Origin: Trinickia violacea
Lineage (GTDB): Bacteria > Pseudomonadota > Gammaproteobacteria > Burkholderiales > Burkholderiaceae
Length of the DNA stretch: 64,000 nucleotides
Direction of reading: 5' to 3'
NCBI RefSeq assembly: GCF_005280735.1
Contig: NZ_CP040078.1
Coordinates: 2,604,001-2,668,000 of the forward strand
The notes under the pieces are model-generated. The model worked only from the letters and a program-made list of their open reading frames with translations. It ran no database searches and had not been told where the DNA came from. Shown here piece after piece: positions 1 through 9,114 of this stretch; within the stretch, counting starts at the first letter, position 1; every line of letters starts with the position of its first letter. Position numbers and translations under genes: made by a program.

Positions 1-968
1 GCGTCGAAGCTGTCGTCGAAGATGATCAGCTCCTTCCCGGCAGTCAGCTTCTCTGTCCAGTTCATGCTGTCGCGCTGATTCAGGTCGCAGCCGAACACGA
101 CGAGGACCTCGAGCTCATCCGAGTTGATGACACGAACCGCGCGCGAGTGGCCCGAGAATCCGTACACGCCGAGCGAAAGGACATGATTTTCAGGAAATGC
201 GCCTTTTCCCGATAGCGTGGTCGCAACAGGAATGCAGAATTTTTCGGCCAAGTCGAGCAAGACCTTCGCGGTCTCCGGGTCATTGCCACGACTGCCGATC
301 AGGAAAGCGATTCTCTTCGATTGGAGCAAATACTGGTTGCACAAGGCATCCAACGCTGCGCGATTGGCGGGGACCTCGCATGCGTTGAACGCGTCGTGAT
401 CGTATGGCTGCCGTGATGCGTCGCGACCGGGCAGCGCTTCCTGCCGTTGAACGTCGACGGGGATGCTCACGAAAGACTGCGCTCGACGCATCCAGTTCAG
501 CCCTTCTGTCGCGCGCCGCATTTCGGCCTGAAGATTGTCTTTGTTCTTTAGTTCTACGACATTTTCGACCAGGCTCTTTACCACGCCGCTTTCGAAAATT
601 CCGCTCAGCGTAGCGTCCTGGAACGCGCCTTTGCCTTCCGCGCGCGACGAAACGCCTCCAGCAATATAAAGCATGGGAATCCGGTCCGCGTGAGCAGCCG
701 CCATTCCGGGCACGAAATTCATGGTGCCGGGTCCGGAAATTCCCACGCATACGCCAAATCTACGGCTAGCCCGCGCATAGCCATCGGCCATGAACGCACT
801 GCTGGTCTCGTGAACGCAAACAATTCCGCGAATCGATGGCGACTTGTCGATTGCGTCCAGCAGCGGATAGATCATCTTCCCCGGCACGAGGAAGACGTGG
901 TCGATTTTCGCGGCTTCCAACGACCTCACGACGGCTTTCGATACAGTGACGGGAGCGTGTGATTCCAT
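1..968 (-). CDS. Thiamine-diphosphate-dependent enzyme, acetolactate-synthase-like (C-terminus outside window)
   Basis: An uninterrupted reading frame of about 322 codons runs off the left edge. It holds the N-terminal pyrimidine-binding domain of the ThDP family (VFLVPGKMIYPLLD, then the glutamate in CVHETSSAFMADGYAR, then ISGPGTMNF) followed by the start of the central Rossmann-like domain (RIAFLIGSRGNDPET). The ThDP-binding GDG domain would lie beyond the window. The family decarboxylates or ligates 2-oxo acids, and the substrate cannot be read here. I chose the ATG at 968; an in-frame GTG at 995 is possible, and neither has a strong Shine-Dalgarno. It is a different protein from the AruI homologue at 31477-33171. 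The downstream neighbour is unknown. Confidence 0.8.
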   Translation of the reverse strand, partial: MESHAPVTVSKAVVRSLEAAKIDHVFLVPGKMIYPLLDAIDKSPSIRGIVCVHETSSAFMADGYARASRRFGVCVGISGPGTMNFVPGMAAAHADRIPMLYIAGGVSSRAEGKGAFQDATLSGIFESGVVKSLVENVVELKNKDNLQAEMRRATEGLNWMRRAQSFVSIPVDVQRQEALPGRDASRQPYDHDAFNACEVPANRAALDALCNQYLLQSKRIAFLIGSRGNDPETAKVLLDLAEKFCIPVATTLSGKGAFPENHVLSLGVYGFSGHSRAVRVINSDELEVLVVFGCDLNQRDSMNWTEKLTAGKELIIFDDSFD

Positions 969-1213
969 ATTTTTGAATACGATCCGAGTAGACACCAAGA
1001 ATCGGATCTCGCTGTCCCTCATAGGGACGTCCCGCGTGGCCCTCGAAAGAGCACCGTGACGAAGCCGGCGGCAACCCCGGCATGTGGAGACAGCGAGACG
1101 GCCCTGAACGCGCTGCACACCGGCTGCAATCGCGTCCCGTGCTGCTTCATCGGGCCCACCTGGAACGGGCCCGTGTCTCCATGTTTGTCGTCCAACCTGA
1201 ACGGGCTGCCCGC

Positions 1214-2959
1214 TCAGAACGTCTGCCAGTCTCGAGCGTCGCCGTTGCTGCTTGCGGCCACGGCGCTCGCGCCGGCGGCAAGGCGCGGCCTCGTTGCGGG
1301 CTTGGTCAACCTCGCAGGGGAAGACGCGCGAATTTTCGGCGGCGCCACCTGTGATTCCTTCCGAGGCGTGTCCGCTCGTGACACAGAAACTCGCCTGTCG
1401 TCGACCTTGAAGAAGGCCACCGCTGCACGCAGGCTCTGAGCCTGTTGCGCCGTCGACTGGGCCGCGGCCGACGCTTCTTCCACCAGCGCGGCATTCTGCT
1501 GGGTGACCTGGTCCATCTGGTTGACAGCCTGGTTGACCTGCTCGATGCCGGTGCTCTGTTCTTGGGACGCCGACGAGATTTCACCTACGATGTCGGTGAC
1601 GCGCTTCACCGACGCGACGATCTCATGGATCGTGCCGCCCGCCTGCTCGACAAGCGTCGAGCCCGCCTCCACCCAGTTGACCGAATTGGCAATCAAGTCC
1701 TTGATTTCCTTTGCCGCGCTGGCACTACGCTGCGCGAGTGCGCGCACCTCGCCGGCCACGACAGCGAAGCCCCGGCCCTGTTCGCCGGCACGAGCGGCTT
1801 CAACCGCCGCGTTGAGCGCAAGGATGTTGGTCTGGAAGGCAATACCCTCGATCACCGTGATGATCTCGGACATTTTGGTCGAACTGGTGAAAATCTCGCG
1901 CATCGTTTCGACCACTCGACCGACGACCTCGCCACCTTGCTGTGCGACGCCGGAGGCCGTCGCGGCGAGCGTTGCTGCCTGCTTCGCGTTGTCCGTGTTG
2001 TGACGGACCGCGGCGGTCAGTTCTTCGATGCTCGATGCGGTTTCTTCGAGCGATGCCGCCTGCTGCTCCGTACGGCTCGACAGATCCAGATTCCCTTGCG
2101 CGATCTGCGCACTCGCAGTTGCCACCCCTTCGGCGTTCTCGCGGACTTCCGCCACGACCTGCGATAGGGCATCGCGCATCACCTTCAGCGATGCCATGAG
2201 GCTGTTCGTGTCACCGGGCTGGAGGTTGATGCTTACGCTGAGATCGCCGGCTGCCACGCTTCTGGCCAAGTCGACGGCTGTCGCCGGCTCGGTACCCAAC
2301 TGCCGTGTCACACCACGCGCCATGCGGACGCCGATGCCCACACCGATCAACACAGACAGGGCCACCAGAACAAGCATCAGATTGCGGCCCTCGACGTACA
2401 CCCTGTCGTTAGATGCAGCCGCCGTTTGTGCATCACCCTGTTTCACATCGACCAGGGTGCCCATCAGGACCAGGGTCTTGAAACCCTTCTGATGGTATTC
2501 GCCCAACAAAAAGTCAGTCAGGCCGGCTTGATCCTGTGGCCCGGCGGCGCTGATCCTGCCTTTCATTTCGTTGAAGGCCTGAATGTAGTCGTGCCAGCTT
2601 TGATCGAGATCGGCGAAGGTGGCCTTCTCTTTCTCGGTGTAGGCGAGAGGCTCGGCCTGATTGAGGTGCTCGCGTGCCTGGGCCACTGCTTTTTCAGCTT
2701 GAGCCAGAGAGGCGCTTCGTCGGTCGGCAGTCGGCGCCAGAATAGCGTTGCGCAGATACGTGCCGACCCTGAGCACATCGGCATTCGCCTGCTGGATCAG
2801 GTTGAGCCCCACCAGATCCAATTGATAGGTCGCGTCTGCGTTTGCGCTGATTTGCCCCATATTGCGGACACCGATCACGCTGACGATAGCGCTGATGGCC
2901 GACACCAGGATAAAGGCGCTGATTAGCTTGGCGCCGAGCTTCATATTGCCGATGTTCAT
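1214..2959 (-). CDS. Methyl-accepting chemotaxis protein (four-helix-bundle sensor)
   Basis: A 581-residue inner-membrane chemoreceptor. Order: short cytoplasmic N-terminus, TM1 (about residues 10-30), periplasmic four-helix-bundle sensor of about 150 residues, TM2 (MLVLVALSVLIGVGIGV), HAMP linker starting near RQLGTEPATAVDLA, a long coiled coil, and the kinase-contact hairpin tip (IAFQTNILALNAAVEAARAG, EVRALAQRSASAAKEIK). It ends in DWQTF after a Pro/Ala/Arg-rich linker. That tail resembles the W-x-x-F pentapeptide with which many receptors tether CheR/CheB. The ligand is unknown. The frame opens 40 codons earlier (3079), but conserved sequence begins at MNIGNMKLGAK, so the ATG at 2959 is preferred; the ATG at 2944 is also possible. 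It is a single gene with no chemotaxis genes beside it. Confidence 0.93.
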   Translation of the reverse strand: MNIGNMKLGAKLISAFILVSAISAIVSVIGVRNMGQISANADATYQLDLVGLNLIQQANADVLRVGTYLRNAILAPTADRRSASLAQAEKAVAQAREHLNQAEPLAYTEKEKATFADLDQSWHDYIQAFNEMKGRISAAGPQDQAGLTDFLLGEYHQKGFKTLVLMGTLVDVKQGDAQTAAASNDRVYVEGRNLMLVLVALSVLIGVGIGVRMARGVTRQLGTEPATAVDLARSVAAGDLSVSINLQPGDTNSLMASLKVMRDALSQVVAEVRENAEGVATASAQIAQGNLDLSSRTEQQAASLEETASSIEELTAAVRHNTDNAKQAATLAATASGVAQQGGEVVGRVVETMREIFTSSTKMSEIITVIEGIAFQTNILALNAAVEAARAGEQGRGFAVVAGEVRALAQRSASAAKEIKDLIANSVNWVEAGSTLVEQAGGTIHEIVASVKRVTDIVGEISSASQEQSTGIEQVNQAVNQMDQVTQQNAALVEEASAAAQSTAQQAQSLRAAVAFFKVDDRRVSVSRADTPRKESQVAPPKIRASSPARLTKPATRPRLAAGASAVAASSNGDARDWQTF

Positions 2960-3431
2960 AACTCGCTTCGTCGAATTGAAAAACCGGAACAGCAGAAATT
3001 GGTGCAACAGCGCTCGCGTTGCCGGGATGCGACAAGATCCCCATAGCCTCGTTAACGGCAGCGAGCGTTCTTTCTTCACACCAATGATTGCTTACCAGAA
3101 TTTCCATTTCCACTACCTCTTAAAGTTATTTTTTTGTAAGGCAATCCCGATGAGGCGACATGTGGCTCAGTGTCTGGAGCGAGCCCGCCATGCGCATGAC
3201 CAAACGCGCACTACCAATACTTACGATTTCTTTCCGGTCCGATGATCGGGGTCGTGTCGGGGGTACATGGTTTTGGTGCAGACTTTTTTGTGCCTAGTTA
3301 TTCCTCGAAGTAAAGAGTGTTTATCCGCGCCGGGTATGCGTACTTGGCGCGAACAAGCCTAGATTTAGCACCCATCGGACCTGCAAACCCACTCAGATCC
3401 CCAGCTAACTCATCAGACTTCGAGGCTCTTC
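2960..3431. other. Intergenic region between divergent MCP and enolase-superfamily genes
   Basis: About 470 bp between two divergently transcribed genes, so it should contain both promoters. A T-rich stretch lies near 3126-3136 and another at 3285-3291. I looked for a flagellar sigma-28 promoter upstream of the chemoreceptor and saw no convincing match. No coding signal was found. Confidence 0.5.
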
Positions 3432-4538
3432 ATGAAGATTGCAAACATCGAGACGATCCCGTTGCGCATCCCGTTCACCGCGGGCGGCCGGTCCGACGAG
3501 GCGGTTTGGGGCAAAGGCGGCCTGCAAGTGGTCGACTCGTTGGTCGTCAAGGTCACGACCGATACCGGTGTCGTCGGCTGGGGCGAGACCTTCGGCTTTA
3601 ACGCGGTGCCCGGCGCGAAGGCCGTGATCGATGCGGTTCTCGCGCCTGAAGCCATCGGCCGCGATGCCGCGCAGCGGGAAAAGCTGATGCTCGACCTGCA
3701 AAAGAAGTTTCATGTATTCGGGCGCAGCGGCCCGGTGATCCACGGCCTCTCCGCGATCGACATCGCGCTGTGGGACATCGCAGGCAAAGCCGCCGGGCAG
3801 CCGGTCCACCAATTGCTCGGCGGCAGCGACGCGACATCGCTTCGCGCCTATGCAAGCCTGACTCGCTACTCCGATCCTGAACTTGTCAGAGAGAACGTCG
3901 CTCGCGCGCTGCGCGACGGATTTCGCCACCTCAAGCTGCACGAGATCGATATCGAGTGCGTACGCGCGGCGCGCGAGACGGCGGGCGACGACATCGACAT
4001 CACGCTCGACGTCAACGCCCCGTGGTCCGTGCGCGAAGCGCTCGACATGGCGGACAAGCTTCGCCCTTTCAATCTGCGCTGGCTCGAAGAACCCGTATGG
4101 CCGCCGGAAGACTATGCGGGGCTCGCGCGCGTCAGGCAGGAGGGACGCATTGCCGTCGCCGCCGGCGAGAACGCGTCGACGTTGATGGACTTCCAGCATC
4201 TCTTCGAAGCCAAAGCCGTCGACTTCATTCAGCCAAGCCCCGCAAAGATGGGCGGCATCACCGAATTGAAGAAGGTGTATGCCCTCGCCAACGCGTACGG
4301 CGTCACGGTGATGGTGCATTCGTTCTACGACGGTCCGGGACTGCTCGCGAGCGTGCACGCCAATGCCGCGCTGGGAGGCTCGCGCGCGCTCGTCGAATGG
4401 CGCTATTTCGATCTCGAGGCACAGCTCTACGGCGACGCGATCACGCCGAAGAACGGTGCGATTGCCGTGCCTCAAGGGCCGGGGCTCGGTCTCGAACCCA
4501 GCGCGGACGTGCTCCGCGAATACCGGGTTCGCGCCTAA
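3432..4538 (+). CDS. Enolase-superfamily enzyme (mandelate racemase / muconate lactonizing type)
   Basis: 368 residues, the usual family length. The N-terminal capping domain (about 1-115) ends at HGLSAIDIALWDIAGKAAG, followed by the C-terminal TIM barrel. The three magnesium-binding acids are visible: D in LDVNAPW, E in WLEEP, E in AAGENAST. A histidine in VHSFYDGPG is in the place of the C-terminal general base or acid. The second-strand motif is K-x-H (HLKLHE) rather than the usual K-x-K. The family abstracts the alpha proton of a carboxylate and then dehydrates, racemises or lactonises; the substrate cannot be assigned, though a sugar acid is likely. A carrier of the AEC family follows 29 bp downstream on the same strand and probably imports the substrate. 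Confidence 0.88.
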   Translation: MKIANIETIPLRIPFTAGGRSDEAVWGKGGLQVVDSLVVKVTTDTGVVGWGETFGFNAVPGAKAVIDAVLAPEAIGRDAAQREKLMLDLQKKFHVFGRSGPVIHGLSAIDIALWDIAGKAAGQPVHQLLGGSDATSLRAYASLTRYSDPELVRENVARALRDGFRHLKLHEIDIECVRAARETAGDDIDITLDVNAPWSVREALDMADKLRPFNLRWLEEPVWPPEDYAGLARVRQEGRIAVAAGENASTLMDFQHLFEAKAVDFIQPSPAKMGGITELKKVYALANAYGVTVMVHSFYDGPGLLASVHANAALGGSRALVEWRYFDLEAQLYGDAITPKNGAIAVPQGPGLGLEPSADVLREYRVRA

Positions 4539-4567
4539 GCACGCATGCAGACCCAACGGAGGAGATC

Positions 4568-5512
4568 ATGTTGGACCGTATCGTAGGACCCTTGCTGCCG
4601 GTCGCATTTGTCATCTTGCTCGGATTCGCAGCGGGAAAGCGTGGCAAGCTCAATCACGCGGACAGCCTGTTGATCAGCCGTCTCGTCCTCAACTGGATTT
4701 TCCCGGCGCTGCTGCTCGCCGGCATGGCAGCCACGCCGCGCTCGCAACTGCTCGACTTCAGGTTCGTCTTTGCCACCTTCATCGGCGTGATGGGGATGTA
4801 CGCGCTTGCGTTCGCGATCGGCTGGTTTCGCTACCGCGAGCTGAAGGCCGCTACGCTCAAAGCCTTCGTGAACGGATATCCCGACGGTGCGTTCATGGGC
4901 ATCCCGATCCTGCAAGCCATGTTCGGCCCCTCGAGCCTGTACTCCGTGCTGGTGCTCAACCTCGTTGCCAGCCTCGTCATGATTCCGCTAACTACGATGC
5001 TGCTCACCATCGCCAGCGGCGAAGGCGGCGGCGCCAAGGCATTCGTCGCGAGCGTGTCGAGCGCCGTGCGCCGGCCGCTCATGTGGGCTCCCGCCATCGG
5101 CATCCTGCTTTCGCTCCTCGCCATCAAGCTGCCTCCGGTGCTGGCCGACTCGCTCAACCTGCTCGGCAAAGCGACGCCCGGCGTCTCGCTGTTCTGCCTC
5201 GGGCTCATCATGTCGTCGGTGCGGCTCAATCTTTCGAGCGAGGTGTGGATGAACATGGGACTCAAGCTGCTGTTGCATCCCGTGCTGATGATCGCAGCCG
5301 CGGCCATGCTCTCGGTCAAGGGGCTCTACGCTCAACAAATGATCCTGTTGTGCGCGCTGCCGTCCGCGACGATTCCGGCCATGTTCGCCAACGAGGCGGG
5401 CGCGTATCGAAGCGAGGCCGCCACTTCCATCCTCGTCAGCACTGCGATGTCGATCGTCACGTTCTCATTCGCGATCTATCTGATCGACGGCGGGCTTGCG
5501 GCGGCTGCGTGA
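4568..5512 (+). CDS. AEC-family permease (auxin efflux carrier / malonate transporter type)
   Basis: A 314-residue, very hydrophobic protein with about ten membrane segments in the two inverted five-helix halves typical of the AEC (PF03547) family. The middle loop (GEGGGAKAFVASV) separates the halves, and the second half contains the helix-breaking stretch ALPSATIPAMFANEAGAY. Bacterial members move dicarboxylates such as malonate or malate. A longer frame opens at 3956 inside the upstream gene, but the ATG at 4568 has an excellent GGAGGA Shine-Dalgarno and begins the first membrane helix. It is probably co-transcribed with the enolase-superfamily gene, so it is inferred to carry that enzyme's substrate or product. 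Confidence 0.9.
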   Translation: MLDRIVGPLLPVAFVILLGFAAGKRGKLNHADSLLISRLVLNWIFPALLLAGMAATPRSQLLDFRFVFATFIGVMGMYALAFAIGWFRYRELKAATLKAFVNGYPDGAFMGIPILQAMFGPSSLYSVLVLNLVASLVMIPLTTMLLTIASGEGGGAKAFVASVSSAVRRPLMWAPAIGILLSLLAIKLPPVLADSLNLLGKATPGVSLFCLGLIMSSVRLNLSSEVWMNMGLKLLLHPVLMIAAAAMLSVKGLYAQQMILLCALPSATIPAMFANEAGAYRSEAATSILVSTAMSIVTFSFAIYLIDGGLAAAA

Positions 5513-5581
5513 CGCCGGCTGGATAGCGGTCATAGAGTTTCGCGTCTAAACCCGTCCTTGCGCTGGCAACCGCGACATCCT

Positions 5582-5607
5582 ATCGTTACATCGTACAATG
5601 TAACGAT
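5582..5607. promoter_or_regulatory. Perfect 10-bp inverted repeat, likely operator of the monooxygenase operon
   Basis: ATCGTTACAT, six bases, ATGTAACGAT: a perfect palindrome 28 bp upstream of the start codon at 5635. Size and spacing fit a TetR-family repressor site. No TetR gene lies in the window, so the regulator would have to be elsewhere. Confidence 0.65.
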
Positions 5608-5634
5608 TAGCGATGAACGCAAAAGGACGCGCAG

Positions 5635-7182
5635 ATGAGCGCGAGCCCCAACGCCGAGACAATCGACATCGCCATCATCGGCTCGGGCTTTGCCGGACTC
5701 GGCATGGCGATCCGGCTCAAGCAAGCGGGCATCGGCGATTTCCTGATTGCGGAACAAGCCGGCTCGCTAGGCGGCACGTGGCGCGACAACCATTACCCGG
5801 GCTGCGCATGCGATGTGCAATCGCATGTCTATTCGTTCTCGTTCGCGCCCAATCCGCGCTGGACGCGTATGTTCGCGCCACAACCCGAGATTCGCGCTTA
5901 CCTTGAGGACTGCGCGACGCGCTTTCAGATCCGGCCGCATTTGCGCTTCCATCACGAACTCGATTCCGCCGTCTACGACGAAGCGGCATTGCGCTGGCAA
6001 TTGCGCTTTGCCAATGGCAAGCACTTGTCGGCGCGCGTGTTGATATCGGGCATGGGCGCGTTGTCGCGCGCCGTGTGGCCCGACATCCCCGGCCTCGACA
6101 CCTTCGCGGGCAAAGCCTTTCACTCGCAGCAGTGGGACCACGACTATCCGCTCGACGGCAAGCGCGTCGCCGTGATCGGCACCGGAGCGAGCGCGATTCA
6201 ATTCGTGCCGCAAATCGCGCCGCGCGTCGCGCACCTCGATCTCTTTCAACGCACGCCACCGTGGATCATGCCAAAAGCGGATCGCGCGCTGAAGCCTCGC
6301 GAAACGCGGCTGTTCGAACGCTTTCCCCTCTTGCAACGACTCGCGCGCGCACGCCTCTATTGGATGCTCGAGGCGCGCGTGCTCGGTTTCGCGACGCATC
6401 CCGCGCTGATGAAGTCCGTGCAGAAACTCGCTCTCAAGCATCTAAAGGAGCAAGTTCCCGATCCCGTCCTGCGCGAAACATTGACGCCCGACTATACGAT
6501 CGGTTGCAAACGCGTGCTGATCTCGAACGACTACTATCCGGCACTCACGCGCGAGAACGTTGACGTCGTGACAACCGGCATCGCGCGAATCGAACACGAT
6601 GCCGTGGTCACCGCCGACGGCGTGCGCCACCCTGCCGACTGCCTGATCTTCGGCACCGGCTTTCACGTCACCGATCCGTTTGCGCGCGGCGTCGTGATCG
6701 GCCGCGACGGCTTGGATATCGTCGACACCTGGCGTGACGGCGCGCACGCCTACCTCGGCACGACGCTGCCGGGCCACCCGAATTTTTTCATGATCGTCGG
6801 TCCGAACACGGGCCTCGGCCACAACTCGATGGTGCTGATGATCGAAGCGCAGGTGAAGTACATCCTGCGTGCTTTGCAAGCAATGCGGCGCGAAGGGGCC
6901 GATGCGATCGAGGTGCGCGCGCAGGTCGAACGCGCCTACAACGAGCGCGTCCAGCAAAAGCTCGCGCGCGCGATCTGGTCGACAGGGGGTTGCAAGAGCT
7001 GGTATCTCGACCCGAAGACCGGCAAGAACACGACGCTCTGGCCTGGCTTCACGTGGCGCTTCCGGCATCTGACGCGGCGCTTCAGGATGGCGGACTACTA
7101 CGCTTATGCGGCGAGCCTCAAGTCATCTTCAGCGAATACGGAACACGCCAGCGTTGCGATACCTTCGACCGAAACGGCGTAG
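5635..7182 (+). CDS. Flavin-containing Baeyer-Villiger-type monooxygenase
   Basis: 515 residues. The N-terminal FAD motif (AIIGSGFAGLGMAIRL) is followed by the Baeyer-Villiger fingerprint F-x-G-x3-H-x3-W (FAGKAFHSQQWDHD) and directly by the NADPH motif (VAVIGTGASAIQ). The family inserts oxygen next to a ketone carbonyl using NADPH and O2, giving an ester or lactone. ATG at 5635 has an AAGGA Shine-Dalgarno. It heads an operon with an SDR, a diiron-like hydrolase and an epoxide-hydrolase-like enzyme, an arrangement suited to oxidising an alcohol to a ketone, then to an ester, then hydrolysing it. The real substrate (cyclic ketone, terpene or lipid) cannot be read. Confidence 0.93.
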   Translation: MSASPNAETIDIAIIGSGFAGLGMAIRLKQAGIGDFLIAEQAGSLGGTWRDNHYPGCACDVQSHVYSFSFAPNPRWTRMFAPQPEIRAYLEDCATRFQIRPHLRFHHELDSAVYDEAALRWQLRFANGKHLSARVLISGMGALSRAVWPDIPGLDTFAGKAFHSQQWDHDYPLDGKRVAVIGTGASAIQFVPQIAPRVAHLDLFQRTPPWIMPKADRALKPRETRLFERFPLLQRLARARLYWMLEARVLGFATHPALMKSVQKLALKHLKEQVPDPVLRETLTPDYTIGCKRVLISNDYYPALTRENVDVVTTGIARIEHDAVVTADGVRHPADCLIFGTGFHVTDPFARGVVIGRDGLDIVDTWRDGAHAYLGTTLPGHPNFFMIVGPNTGLGHNSMVLMIEAQVKYILRALQAMRREGADAIEVRAQVERAYNERVQQKLARAIWSTGGCKSWYLDPKTGKNTTLWPGFTWRFRHLTRRFRMADYYAYAASLKSSSANTEHASVAIPSTETA

Positions 7183-7268
7183 CGTAGCGCGTCGCACTGC
7201 GCGATACGTCATTGACGCAAGCGCCCTCGAACAACAAAACGACAGCACAGCAATCAGGGAGAACAAGG

Positions 7269-8171
7269 GTGAAATCATTTACCGGCAAAGTCGCAGCCAT
7301 CACCGGCGCAGGCTCCGGCATGGGCCGCGCGCTTGCGATCGCGCTCGCTCGTGAAGGGTGTGAACTGGCGCTTGCCGACCAGCATGGCGCGAACCTCGCC
7401 GATACCGCAAGGCTCGCGCAGCATGCGGCCGTGCAAAACCACGGCGAGGAAGTCGAGATCACGACCCGCGTGCTCGATGTCGCCGAGCGCGACGCGATGT
7501 TCAGCTGGGCCGCGTCGAGCGCCGCACACCATGGCCGCGTGAATCTCGTCTTCAACAATGCCGGCGTCGCGCTTTCGAGCACGATTGAAGGCATGGACCA
7601 CGCGGATCTCGCATGGATCGTCGGCGTCAACTTCTGGGGCGTCGTGCACGGCACGCAAGCGTTCTTGCCGTACTTGAAGTCAGCAGGCGAAGGACACATC
7701 GTCAATACATCGAGCGTATTCGGCCTATTTGCTCAGCCCGGCATGAGCGCGTACAACGCGACCAAGTTCGCGGTGCGGGGCTTCACCGAATCGCTGCGCC
7801 AGGAGCTCGATTTGATGAAGTGCGGCGTGTCGGCGACCTGCGTGCATCCTGGCGGTATCCGCACTAACATCGTTCAAGCGAGCCGGATCGCCTCGAACAT
7901 GACAGGCTTCTTGATCGACAACGAACAACAGAGCAGAAGCGATTTCGAGCGGCTGTTCATCACGTCGGCCGACGAGGCGGCACGCGTGATTCTCGACGGC
8001 GTGCGCCACAACAAGCGCCGCGTGCTGATCGGCCGCGACGCGCGCGCCGCCGATTGCCTCGCGCGCCTGCTGCCGGCAACCTATCAGGCGCTAGTCGTGG
8101 CAAGCGCACGCCGCATGCAGCGGCGCGCGCAACGGAATGCGGCGCACGACACCTCCGCGCATCGCGCATGA
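7269..8171 (+). CDS. Short-chain dehydrogenase/reductase (classical SDR)
   Basis: 300 residues with the NAD(P)-binding TGAGSGMG motif near the N-terminus, NNAG in the middle, a catalytic serine in NTSSVFG and the YNATK active-site tetrad (YxxxK). The C-terminal tail is longer than in minimal SDRs and basic. I start at the GTG at 7269, preceded by GGGAG; an ATG 19 codons upstream gives an unstructured extension. It is second in the monooxygenase operon, 86 bp after the first gene. Likely role: interconversion of an alcohol with the ketone oxidised by the monooxygenase (inferred). Confidence 0.88.
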   Translation: MKSFTGKVAAITGAGSGMGRALAIALAREGCELALADQHGANLADTARLAQHAAVQNHGEEVEITTRVLDVAERDAMFSWAASSAAHHGRVNLVFNNAGVALSSTIEGMDHADLAWIVGVNFWGVVHGTQAFLPYLKSAGEGHIVNTSSVFGLFAQPGMSAYNATKFAVRGFTESLRQELDLMKCGVSATCVHPGGIRTNIVQASRIASNMTGFLIDNEQQSRSDFERLFITSADEAARVILDGVRHNKRRVLIGRDARAADCLARLLPATYQALVVASARRMQRRAQRNAAHDTSAHRA

Positions 8172-8229
8172 CCCGCTCGAGCGCCGCACCTGCGTCTCGC
8201 CAGTGCCAGTAGAACAAGGGGAACCGATC

Positions 8230-9114
8230 ATGATGCCCATCCGCCGCGACCTGCATTTCGCGCTGCCGCCCGATCGCGTCAGCGACTGGCACGCGTGGGG
8301 CCCGCATGTCACGCAGTTTTTCAACGCGCTGTCGCTGATGTTTCCCGGCGGCGAGCGCTACTTCATCGACAGCGTGCGTCACTACCGCGATCAGATCGAC
8401 GACCCTGTCCTCAAGAAACACATGCTCGGATTCATCGGCCAGGAAGCGATGCATACGCGCGAACATATCGAATACAACAAACAGCTCGAAGCAGCGGGCC
8501 TGCCCGCACACCAGCTCGACAAGCGCATATGGGCGCTCTTCAACTTCGGGCGCCGGCACTTGCCGCCATCGTTCCGGCTCGCGCAAACCGTCGCGCTCGA
8601 ACACTACACCGCGATGCTCGCCGGGATGGTGCTCGACGATCCCTCTCGACTCGAAGGCTCCGAGGAACATTACCGGCAGGTATGGATGTGGCATGCACTC
8701 GAGGAGACTGAACACAAGGCGGTGTCGTTCGACGTGTGGAACGCAGTCATCAAGCCGGGACCGAAGCGTTATTTGATGCGCACCCTCGCGATGCTCGAGG
8801 TCACTGTCCTGTTCTGGACGTTGGTGTTCGACTTTCACGTCCGCCTGATCGTCGCGGACCGCAAGCGCGGCGGACACCTGCGCGGCATCTGGCAAGTCGT
8901 TCGCTTCCTATTCGGCCGCCGCGGGGTGTTTCCGACGATCGCGCTGGATTGGCTGCGTTTTTTCAAGCCGAGCTTTCACCCGTGGGATCACGACAATCGC
9001 GCGCAGCTCGCGCGCCTTGACAGTCTGCTCGCGGCAATCGGCGCGACCCACGCGCCATACGGCACACACGCTCCGGGCGCCCCGCCGCACCAAGACGAAA
9101 AGGCGCCTGCATGA
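8230..9114 (+). CDS. Metal-dependent hydrolase, PF10118-like (ferritin-like diiron candidate)
   Basis: 294 residues, starting with two consecutive ATG codons behind a GGGGA ribosome-binding site. Two segments carry carboxylate/histidine clusters expected of a helical diiron or metal-hydrolase site: FIGQEAMHTREHIEYN (about residues 72-87) and WHALEETEHKAVSFDVW (about 155-171). A hydrophobic stretch follows at about 190-207 (LEVTVLFWTLVFDFHV). This matches the family annotated as putative metal-dependent hydrolases, which often sits beside flavin monooxygenases and SDRs. The reaction is unknown. The stop codon overlaps the start of the next gene (ATGA), so the two are translationally coupled. 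Confidence 0.75.
   Translation: MMPIRRDLHFALPPDRVSDWHAWGPHVTQFFNALSLMFPGGERYFIDSVRHYRDQIDDPVLKKHMLGFIGQEAMHTREHIEYNKQLEAAGLPAHQLDKRIWALFNFGRRHLPPSFRLAQTVALEHYTAMLAGMVLDDPSRLEGSEEHYRQVWMWHALEETEHKAVSFDVWNAVIKPGPKRYLMRTLAMLEVTVLFWTLVFDFHVRLIVADRKRGGHLRGIWQVVRFLFGRRGVFPTIALDWLRFFKPSFHPWDHDNRAQLARLDSLLAAIGATHAPYGTHAPGAPPHQDEKAPA

Noticed and set aside
1151..1173. CGGGCCC/GGGCCCG inverted repeat downstream of the chemoreceptor
   Set aside because: Seven-bp arms, nine-base loop and no U run; could be chance in GC-rich DNA.
3405..4556. 383-codon frame antisense to the enolase-superfamily gene
   Set aside because: Opposite strand of a gene with complete catalytic motifs; no ribosome-binding site or domain.
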